Assembly (NCBI GenBank): GCA_045637645.1
Contig: JAZTZV010000100.1
Location: 1 to 10,714, forward strand
Direction of reading: 5' to 3'
Length of the DNA: 10,714 nucleotides
Source of the DNA: RGIG1959 sp045637645
Lineage (GTDB): Bacteria > Bacillota > Clostridia > Oscillospirales > Acutalibacteraceae
Each line of letters opens with the position of its first letter. Within the stretch, counting starts at the first letter, position 1. The position numbers were made by a program, and so were the translations under genes. Shown here piece after piece: positions 4,685 through 10,714 of this stretch. The notes under the pieces are model-generated. The model made no database searches. It was given only the letters and a program-made list of their open reading frames with translations, and was not told where the DNA came from.

Positions 4685-5836
4685 ATGGGTCGTTATCGCG
4701 ATTATGACGAACTGGATGAAATGCAAGTCCCGCAGGGATATAGTAAGTGGTTACAAAACGATCAGGATGGTGAAGACGGCGAAGGCGATGGGTCTTCACC
4801 TGAAAAATCTTCTGCTAAAAAAGCGGGTGTTCCCGCGAAAGGCAACGCCAAAAAAACCGTCGCTCAAGCTGCCCAAAAGGGTAAAAAAGGCAAGGGCAAA
4901 GCATTTGCCGCAGGCGCCGCTGTCGGCGGTGTCAGTGTTGCGGCGATCGTGGGAATCGTGGCGGCGTTTGTCGTCGTGGTCGGTGCGTTGATCGGTGTCG
5001 GTATCATGATGGGCAACCGCGCGGGCATCGGCTCGGCGGGCAACGAAGCAATCGTGCAAAAAGCCGATCCCGAACCCGGTCGTACGTATTTTAAAAGCGA
5101 GATCGATCCCCCATTGTCTGCGGAGGGTGTGAAAGGTCGCCTCAAAGAGGTGTATTACACCAAAGACGGCGGTTTGGGCGTGACGCTTCGTCTCTCGAAC
5201 GGCACTTCGTCTGAGCAAAAGCTGGTGACGGTCGGCATCCGCATCTTCAACGACGCCGACGAGACCATCGCTCAGCAAAAAATCGATTCGTTCAAGCCTG
5301 TGTGTAAGATCCCGGCAGGCGGTTACAACGACGTGTATTTCACGATCGACAAAGACAGCGTCATGATCAAAGACGATTCGCTCAAGTCGCTGGGCACCAC
5401 ACTCGAAATCGGCAGTCAGCCGACCGACGGCAACAAGAAGAATGAAAGCGACGGCACAGGCCCGAAGGATATCGCGCCCAACCGCACGTATTTCGAAAAC
5501 ATGGGCAATATTCCCGAGCTTTCCGCAGAAGGTGTGAAAGCAGCGGTGGTGCGTGCGCGCTACACCAACGACGGCTCGTTGTCGGTGACGCTGTCGTTCT
5601 CGAACGGCACCGAAACGGATCAACAGGTCAGCAAGGTGGATGTGCTCATTCAAAACGGCAACGGCGAAACGGTTGCGAAACAAATTTTCGATACCTTCGA
5701 TCCGGCATGCATCGTGAAAAAGCAATCGTACACCGAGTACGAGTTGATCATCGATGCGGCGTATGTGTCGATTCAAGATGACCCGCTTTCGACGTTGGCG
5801 AACACGGTCAGCGTCAGCGCGGGGGGCATCGGATAA
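4685..5836 (+). CDS. Membrane-anchored protein with two tandem extracellular repeats
   Basis: ATG 4685 lies 9 nt after aaggagg (4669-4675), which favours it over an in-frame ATG at 4643 lacking an SD. The 383-residue product has an acidic cytoplasmic head (1-40, DYDELDEMQVPQGYSKWL), a Lys/Ala-rich linker (41-72), a membrane helix within 77-110, and an extracellular part made of two homologous domains of about 115 residues, 133-247 and 267-380. Each opens with RTYF, continues LSAEGVK and Y(T)K/NDG.L.VTL..SNGT, has one cysteine (C207, C342) before a Y..Y.F.ID-type strand, and ends with QDD/KDD-(S/P)L..L. The strand-rich pattern suggests an Ig-like or SLAP-like fold; that is inference. No enzyme motif is seen. 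It precedes the ABC operon by 73 nt, separated by a hairpin, and may work with it at the cell surface. Confidence 0.75.
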   Translation: MGRYRDYDELDEMQVPQGYSKWLQNDQDGEDGEGDGSSPEKSSAKKAGVPAKGNAKKTVAQAAQKGKKGKGKAFAAGAAVGGVSVAAIVGIVAAFVVVVGALIGVGIMMGNRAGIGSAGNEAIVQKADPEPGRTYFKSEIDPPLSAEGVKGRLKEVYYTKDGGLGVTLRLSNGTSSEQKLVTVGIRIFNDADETIAQQKIDSFKPVCKIPAGGYNDVYFTIDKDSVMIKDDSLKSLGTTLEIGSQPTDGNKKNESDGTGPKDIAPNRTYFENMGNIPELSAEGVKAAVVRARYTNDGSLSVTLSFSNGTETDQQVSKVDVLIQNGNGETVAKQIFDTFDPACIVKKQSYTEYELIIDAAYVSIQDDPLSTLANTVSVSAGGIG

Positions 5837-5852
5837 CAATGCAACACAAAAA

Positions 5853-5895
5853 GGGTTGTCGTGCGGTTGTGCGGCAACCCCTTTCATCCTTTCTT
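5853..5895 (+). terminator. Hairpin before the ABC operon, terminator or attenuator
   Basis: A 9-bp stem with one wobble (gggttgtcg at 5853-5861, cggcaaccc at 5872-5880) is followed by a C-interrupted T tract (ctttcatcctttcttt). Termination may be partial. No promoter is evident between it and the ABC genes, so some read-through is likely. Confidence 0.5.
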
Positions 5896-5909
5896 TAGGA
5901 GGAACAAGT

Positions 5910-6872
5910 ATGATTGAGGTAAAAAACCTTGTTAAGCAATACGGCTCTCATAAGGCGGTCAACGGCATCAGCTTTGTGGCAAACGAAGGCGAGATCCTCG
6001 GCTTCCTCGGCCCCAACGGCGCGGGTAAATCCACGACCATGAACATCATCACGGGGTATTTGTCGGCGACGGACGGCGCGGTCGTTGTCCACGGCTATAA
6101 CATATTGGAAGAGCCCGACAAAGCCAAGCGCAGCATCGGGTATTTGCCCGAGTTGCCGCCGCTGTACATGGATATGACCGTGAAAGAGTATCTGAATTTC
6201 ATGTATGACCTCAAAAAATGCAAACTTCCGAAGAAAAAGCATTTGGACGAGATCTGCAAGCTGGTGAAGATCGATCACGTGTACGGTCGTATGATCAAAA
6301 ACCTGTCCAAAGGTTACCGTCAGCGTGTCGGCTTCGCGCAAGCACTCATCGGCGATCCGAAGGTGCTGATTTTGGATGAGCCGACGGTCGGTCTTGACCC
6401 GACGCAAATCGCGGAGATGCGTTCGCTGATCAAACGTCTCGGTAAGCATCACACCGTCATTCTCAGCTCGCACATTTTGTCCGAGATCGAATCGGTGTGT
6501 GACCGCATCGTCATCATCAACGAAGGCTATATCGTTGCTGACGACACCGCGCAAGCGTTGTCCGATCGCTATTCGAACGATCGCCGTTTGTTTGTGACGA
6601 TCGACGGCCCACACCAAGAGGTCAAGTCGCTTCTTGAAAAGCTCCCTGCCGTCAAGCACGTGGAAGACATCGCGCAACGCGGCGGCAGTGTGTACGAATA
6701 TGCGCTCGAGACAGAAGCGGACGAGGATGTGCGATATGTGCTGTTCGAGCGTCTTGCCGACCGTGGCTGGCCGCTTCTCGGTTCCGGTTCGCGTCGCAAG
6801 AGCTTGGAGGAAATCTTCCTTATGCTCACCCAAAACGCTGCGCAAAGCAAGAAAGGAGGCAAACACGCATGA
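5910..6872 (+). CDS. ABC transporter ATP-binding protein, GldA-like
   Basis: ATG 5910 follows aggagg by 7 nt; in-frame codons farther upstream belong to the previous gene and hairpin. The 320-residue product is a full ABC ATPase: Walker A GPNGAGKST at 34-42, signature LSKGY at 132-136, Walker B VLILDEP at 152-158, D-loop GLDP at 161-164, H-loop histidine H188. The usual Q-loop glutamine is replaced by E81 in GYLPELPPLY, which is typical of the GldA-like subfamily. Residues 225-310 form the C-terminal extension found in ABC-2 export ATPases. It should power the permease encoded next (4-bp ATGA overlap) at the inner face of the membrane. Substrate unknown; GldA in Bacteroidetes is tied to gliding and secretion, which cannot be assumed here. 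Confidence 0.93.
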   Translation: MIEVKNLVKQYGSHKAVNGISFVANEGEILGFLGPNGAGKSTTMNIITGYLSATDGAVVVHGYNILEEPDKAKRSIGYLPELPPLYMDMTVKEYLNFMYDLKKCKLPKKKHLDEICKLVKIDHVYGRMIKNLSKGYRQRVGFAQALIGDPKVLILDEPTVGLDPTQIAEMRSLIKRLGKHHTVILSSHILSEIESVCDRIVIINEGYIVADDTAQALSDRYSNDRRLFVTIDGPHQEVKSLLEKLPAVKHVEDIAQRGGSVYEYALETEADEDVRYVLFERLADRGWPLLGSGSRRKSLEEIFLMLTQNAAQSKKGGKHA

Positions 6873-7579
6873 TCGCTGTATTCAAACGGGAGTTTCGCTC
6901 CTTTTTCACCACCCCGATCGGCTATGTTGTCATGGCGATCCTGTTTGTGTTTTCCGGCTATTTCTTTTATTACTTCAACCTGTACGCGGGCAGTATCAGC
7001 CTGACCGCGGTGTATACGCAGTTGTTCTCCATCGTCATCATGATCGTGTTGCCGATCTTGACGATGCGCTCGTTCAGTGAAGAAAAACGCCAACGCACCG
7101 ACCAAGCGTTGTTCACGGCACCCGTCAGCTTGACGGGTGTGGTCGTCGGTAAATTCTTGGCGGCACTCTTGCTGTTTGCGATCGCGCTGTCCATCACGCT
7201 TGTTTACGGCGTGGTGATCGCGACGCAGGTGACGCCCGATTGGATGGTCATTTTCGGCAACTATTTCGGCATGCTGCTTCTCGGCGGTGTGATCATTGCG
7301 GCGGGTTTGTTCTTCTCGAGTCTCACCGAAAGCCAGTTCATCGCGGCAATCGTCACGATCGCATTTTCGTTCGGCTTGACGATGATCGACAGTGTGGCAT
7401 CGATCTTTACCTTTGTGCCGTACGTGGCGGATACGGTATCGTTCTTGTCGGTGTACAGCCGCTACACGGCATTCACACAAGGTTTGATTCAATATGACAA
7501 CGTATTTTTCTTCTTGAGCATGCAGGTGCTGTTCTTGTTTGTAACGGTGCGCTCGCTGGATGCCAAGCGTTGGAATTGA
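6869..7579 (+). CDS. ABC-2 permease, GldF-like
   Basis: The 236-residue product starts at ATG 6869 within the ATGA overlap with the ATPase gene, with aaggaggc about 10 nt upstream. It has six hydrophobic segments (about 15-37, 50-66, 92-117, 130-151, 157-180, 211-228), the standard ABC-2 membrane domain. After the second helix comes RSFSEEKRQRTDQALFTAP (67-85), the conserved cytoplasmic loop of the GldF/CcmB-like group that likely contacts the ATPase. N-terminal FKREFRSFFTTPIGYV is also typical of the family. A homodimer with two ATPases would make the transporter. Followed by the GldG-like gene after 19 nt. Confidence 0.92.
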   Translation: MIAVFKREFRSFFTTPIGYVVMAILFVFSGYFFYYFNLYAGSISLTAVYTQLFSIVIMIVLPILTMRSFSEEKRQRTDQALFTAPVSLTGVVVGKFLAALLLFAIALSITLVYGVVIATQVTPDWMVIFGNYFGMLLLGGVIIAAGLFFSSLTESQFIAAIVTIAFSFGLTMIDSVASIFTFVPYVADTVSFLSVYSRYTAFTQGLIQYDNVFFFLSMQVLFLFVTVRSLDAKRWN

Positions 7580-7598
7580 CGGAAAGGAGACGGTACGT

Positions 7599-9110
7599 AT
7601 GAGAAACAGCATATCGCGCAAATGGCGCTACGGCTCGGTCGCGACGATCACGATGGTGTTTGTGATCGCAGTGATCCTGTTGCTCAACGTGGTGATGGAC
7701 GCGGTGGAAACACGGTTTCCGCTGACAGTGGACTTGACCGCGGACGGCACCTACTCGTTGTCCGACAACAGTATCGCTCTTGCCAAAGGCATTGATAAGG
7801 ACGTGGAGATCTTGGTGTTCCGCGACGGGGGCTATTTCACCGCACCCAATACGGGCTATGAAGCGCTCAACACGATCCTGCTTCAATTCAACGAATCGCT
7901 TAAAAGCTATCAAGTGCAATCGGGCGGCAAGGTGAAACACAGTTTCATCGACCTCGATGCCAACCCGACTCTGGCGGCACGCTATCAAGAATACGGCGTG
8001 GATTCCAGCACGATCCTCTTTATGTGCGAGGATCGCTGGCAAAGCATTACGGTGGACGAATTGTTCACCTATGAACTCGATCCCACGACATATGCGTATA
8101 AATTCGAATCGAACGTCGAACGTGTGTTAGCGGCGAAGATCAATCTTGTCACCGCGACCAATGCCAAAACCGCGACGATTTTGACGGGTCACGGCGAAAA
8201 CTCCATCATGATGACGACGCTTGAGTCGATGCTGATGAACAACGGCTGCTTGGTGGAAACGCTCGACATCACGGCATCCGCCGTGCCGTCGGAAACCTCC
8301 AGCATCTTCATCATCCCCGCCGCTTCGACCGACTACACGGTCGAAGAAGTGGCGAAGCTTCGTCAATGGCTCGACAACGACGGCAAGCGCGGCATCGATT
8401 TGACGGTGTTTGTCAACTCGCGCGTGCGCCTGCCCAATCTCTATGAGCTTCTCATGGATGAATACAAAATTGAGGTGTGCGACGGCATCGTCTATGAGAC
8501 CAACGTCAACAATCAATTCAACCAAACACCCTATCTGGCGTATGCGAACGTGGAGTCGACCGACTACACCGAAACGCTTGTCGGCAAGCGCATCCTGCTC
8601 GGCGAAGCGGCTCCCTTGAAACTGCACGCTCCCGATTCGGAGAACTATTTGAGCAAGGTGCTTGCCTCCTACGGCGAGGACGCGCGTTTGGCGCCTCTTG
8701 CGAAGGTGAGCGACGAGGAAAACGCGCTTAAAGAGGACGATCAGCTTCAAAAGGCGGAGAGCTATCCGATCGCGACGGCGGTGTATGTATCCTATCGCGA
8801 TTTCGACAACGACGCCGATGAATACATCCAAACCGACGTGATGGTGTTCGGCAGTCCGACGCTGGTGTACGAATCCTACATCAATGTGACGTCGGCGTGT
8901 AACGAAGAGTTGTTCATGAACACCTTCCGCGGCTTGACGGGTCTGGAAAGTGTCATCTCGATCCCCGCGCGTTCCATGACGCAGAAAACGCTCGACTTCG
9001 GCGGCAGCTTGGTGCCGTTGGTGCTCGGTATCTTCGTGTTTACGATCGGCTTGCCGCTGATCTTGATCGCGGCGGCAATTGTGATCTTTGTCGTGAGGAG
9101 ACGCTTATGA
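7599..9110 (+). CDS. GldG-like ABC-transporter auxiliary protein
   Basis: ATG 7599 lies 8 nt after aaaggaga. The 503-residue product has a membrane helix at 13-34, a large extracytoplasmic domain, and a second helix at about 470-498 followed by RRRL, so both ends are cytoplasmic. The domain matches the ABC_transp_aux/GldG pattern: DLTADGTYSLSDNS at 45-58, a thioredoxin-like early part with FIDLDANPTLAARYQEYGV at 116-134, and ILTGHGENS at 194-202 opening the second part, with IIPAASTDYTVEEVAKLRQWLDNDG at 238-262 as the usual conserved region. I saw no catalytic motif. It probably forms the extracytoplasmic part of the transporter. The stop overlaps the next start (ATGA). Confidence 0.88.
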   Translation: MRNSISRKWRYGSVATITMVFVIAVILLLNVVMDAVETRFPLTVDLTADGTYSLSDNSIALAKGIDKDVEILVFRDGGYFTAPNTGYEALNTILLQFNESLKSYQVQSGGKVKHSFIDLDANPTLAARYQEYGVDSSTILFMCEDRWQSITVDELFTYELDPTTYAYKFESNVERVLAAKINLVTATNAKTATILTGHGENSIMMTTLESMLMNNGCLVETLDITASAVPSETSSIFIIPAASTDYTVEEVAKLRQWLDNDGKRGIDLTVFVNSRVRLPNLYELLMDEYKIEVCDGIVYETNVNNQFNQTPYLAYANVESTDYTETLVGKRILLGEAAPLKLHAPDSENYLSKVLASYGEDARLAPLAKVSDEENALKEDDQLQKAESYPIATAVYVSYRDFDNDADEYIQTDVMVFGSPTLVYESYINVTSACNEELFMNTFRGLTGLESVISIPARSMTQKTLDFGGSLVPLVLGIFVFTIGLPLILIAAAIVIFVVRRRL

Positions 9111-10699
9111 ACAAACGTGTAAATTCTCTGATCGTGACGGGTGTCACGTTCGTGGGCGTTTGCGTGGTATCGGTGTTGGTGCTTGGCATGCTCGGCGTGC
9201 TTCAGCTTCCTTCCTTTTTGTCGTGGATGGTGTTGCAACATCAACAACCCGGTGAAACCGACACCACGACTGTAACCACGGTGACGACAACTCCCGAAGA
9301 GGCCGCACCTGTCGTGATTGACAAAACCAAAAACGCAAAAGGGGAGAAGGTATCGTCTCCCGTGATCCGCGTCGACATCCAAAATGCGCGCGATACCTAC
9401 GCGGTCATCACGCGTGCGGATAACACGATGGCGGTGGAGGCGTATCAAGACATCTTGCCCGATACCACCGCGCTCACCGCTATGTGTGAGAACCTCAGCT
9501 ATATGACGGCGGTTGCGGAAACGACCGCCAACGAAGACGACAGTGCCTACGGTCTGTCGCCCGCAAAGGCAACGGTGACCGCGACCTATTTTGACGGCAT
9601 GACGGCAACCGTCCTCATCGGCGACAAGTCCAAGGGCACGGAAGGCTATTACTGCCGCCTGCAAGGCAACGATACGCTGTATATCATCGATGCGGCGGTC
9701 GCCGAAAGCTTCCTGCAAGACGGCATGCAATGGATCGGCAAAACGCTGATCGCGCCGCCCGCCGCCGATAAGGACGACGAAAGCGGTCAAGCCCAGCTCC
9801 TCAATTTGTGGCTGACGGGCACGTGCCGCGATCGAGCGATCGAGCTCATCACCGACGTCAACGCCGAGTACCCCGGCATGACCTATGTGTCGAGCTATGT
9901 GCTGCGCGCGCCCTATCTGCGTGCGGTCGACTCGGATTATCTGACGACCGTCACCCCGAACATGGCGCATCTCACCGCATCCGGTGTGGCGGCGGTGCAT
10001 CCGACGCTTGAGCAGCTTGACGCGTTCGGCCTGTCCGATCCCTATTCCGTGGCGGCGTTCACGCTGTCGGTCGTCAGCACGACGGCGGCGGACAACGGCG
10101 GCACACAGACCTCGCACTACAACGACCGCGAGCACATGATTTTGCTCGGCGGCAAAAACGAAAACGGCGATTACTACGCGTTGATCGATCAATACGACAT
10201 CGTGTATACGCTCAGCCCGTCGTCGGTGCCGTGGGCGGAAATGCAATACATCGACGTAACGAGCAAACTGTTGTTTATGAAAGCGATCACCTCGGTGGAA
10301 CGCGTAACGGTCACCGAGAACGGCGACCGCAAGGCGTTCGAGCTTGTACACCGCCCCGACGAAAGTGAGCGCGACGATCAGCTTGCCGTGACGGCGGACG
10401 GTCGCTCGTACAACACACCTGATTTCCGTGTGCTGTATCAGTTGATGATCGGCATCAAGCGTGTGGCGGAAAAGGAAGACGGTGCCGCGGCAACGGGCGA
10501 GCCCGTGATGACGTTGAAAATGGAATTCAACGACGGCACCGCGCCGATGGAAGCGTCGTTCTATCCGATGAGCGGCAGTCGTTATCTGTGTGTGATGGGG
10601 GATGGCGAGGAAGTCGCCGTCAGCATTAAGACGGTGGACGATTTCCTCAAGCAATATCACAACTATTTGAACGGCGATCCTGTGACTTCGATTTATTAA
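9107..10699 (+). CDS. DUF4340 domain protein, last gene of the ABC operon
   Basis: The 530-residue product starts in the ATGA overlap at 9107 with gtgagga upstream. It has one membrane helix at 9-31, a Thr-rich linker (51-63) and a long extracellular part. DUF4340 features are clear at 147-203: YGLSPAKATVTATYFDG, LIGDKSKG and YYCRLQGNDTLYIID. A similar pattern returns at 307-376 (FGLSDPYS..., ILLGGKNENGDYYALIDQYDIVYTLS) and weakly at 466-514, suggesting an internal threefold repeat. DUF4340 proteins regularly follow GldG-like genes, and this one is likely a surface subunit of the same complex. Role unknown. The 15 nt after the stop are A/G-rich and may lead into another gene; no terminator is visible before the window ends. 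Confidence 0.88.
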   Translation: MNKRVNSLIVTGVTFVGVCVVSVLVLGMLGVLQLPSFLSWMVLQHQQPGETDTTTVTTVTTTPEEAAPVVIDKTKNAKGEKVSSPVIRVDIQNARDTYAVITRADNTMAVEAYQDILPDTTALTAMCENLSYMTAVAETTANEDDSAYGLSPAKATVTATYFDGMTATVLIGDKSKGTEGYYCRLQGNDTLYIIDAAVAESFLQDGMQWIGKTLIAPPAADKDDESGQAQLLNLWLTGTCRDRAIELITDVNAEYPGMTYVSSYVLRAPYLRAVDSDYLTTVTPNMAHLTASGVAAVHPTLEQLDAFGLSDPYSVAAFTLSVVSTTAADNGGTQTSHYNDREHMILLGGKNENGDYYALIDQYDIVYTLSPSSVPWAEMQYIDVTSKLLFMKAITSVERVTVTENGDRKAFELVHRPDESERDDQLAVTADGRSYNTPDFRVLYQLMIGIKRVAEKEDGAAATGEPVMTLKMEFNDGTAPMEASFYPMSGSRYLCVMGDGEEVAVSIKTVDDFLKQYHNYLNGDPVTSIY

Positions 10700-10714
10700 A
10701 AAGAGAATAAAGAG

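Noticed and set aside
4796..7621. Long minus-strand ORFs (363, 323 and 350 codons) opposite the repeat protein, ATPase and permease genes
   Set aside because: These are antisense shadows of well-supported plus-strand genes, with skewed Arg/His-rich composition and no family resemblance.
8876..10660. A 594-codon minus-strand ORF opposite the DUF4340 gene
   Set aside because: Its His/Arg/Val-rich composition is the shadow of a GC-rich gene in the opposite frame; the plus-strand product has recognisable domains, an SD and operon context.
1..10714. CRISPR array, insertion sequence or integrase
   Set aside because: No regularly spaced repeats beyond the few described, no transposase or recombinase motif in any plausible frame, and no terminal inverted repeats flanking a gene.

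Overview
The window looks like a chromosomal segment of an uncultured Clostridia-type Firmicute, probably of the Oscillospiraceae/Ruminococcaceae kind. This is an inference from strong AGGAGG-type ribosome binding sites, sigma-A-like promoters with 17-bp spacers, a CCA-encoding tRNA and the protein families present. No taxonomic search was possible. Base composition splits it in two: the left part (about 1-3256) is AT-rich and accessory in character, and everything from the tRNA-Ser gene rightward is clearly GC-richer and looks like core chromosome.

Left accessory part. A 5'-truncated RES-domain protein (predicted NAD+-degrading toxin family) runs in from the left edge and ends in a good terminator. 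About 450 bp of mostly gene-poor DNA follows, with a tRNA T-arm-like scrap and a doubtful small ORF. Next comes a self-contained two-gene operon with a consensus promoter and two kinds of repeat at the promoter: a DUF6036/AbiEii-like nucleotidyltransferase overlapping by 4 bp a protein with a C-terminal helix-turn-helix. This is a candidate toxin-antitoxin or anti-phage module. A 15-bp-stem terminator separates it from a convergent minus-strand operon of two unrecognised genes: a 200-aa single-pass membrane protein and a 96-aa cysteine-rich protein.

Boundary. A complete tRNA-Ser(CGA) lies on the minus strand with its 3' end facing the AT-rich block, the usual geometry for an integration hotspot. 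Upstream of it lie a 55-bp imperfect repeat containing the first 18 nt of the same tRNA, an inverted tRNA fragment and a GC-rich 117-nt segment. All are downstream of one strong promoter, so the tRNA seems to be transcribed with a long leader that carries the wreck of a second tRNA copy.

Right core part. trmL (tRNA wobble 2'-O-methyltransferase) is on the minus strand with its own promoter and terminator. Diverging from it are a 63-aa one-helix membrane protein and a 383-aa membrane-anchored protein with a duplicated extracellular domain. Then, after a hairpin, comes a tightly packed four-gene operon: ABC ATPase, six-helix ABC-2 permease, GldG-like auxiliary protein and DUF4340 protein. The last four are joined by 4-bp overlaps or short gaps and form the Firmicute version of the GldA/GldF/GldG-type ABC export complex. 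Its substrate is unknown.
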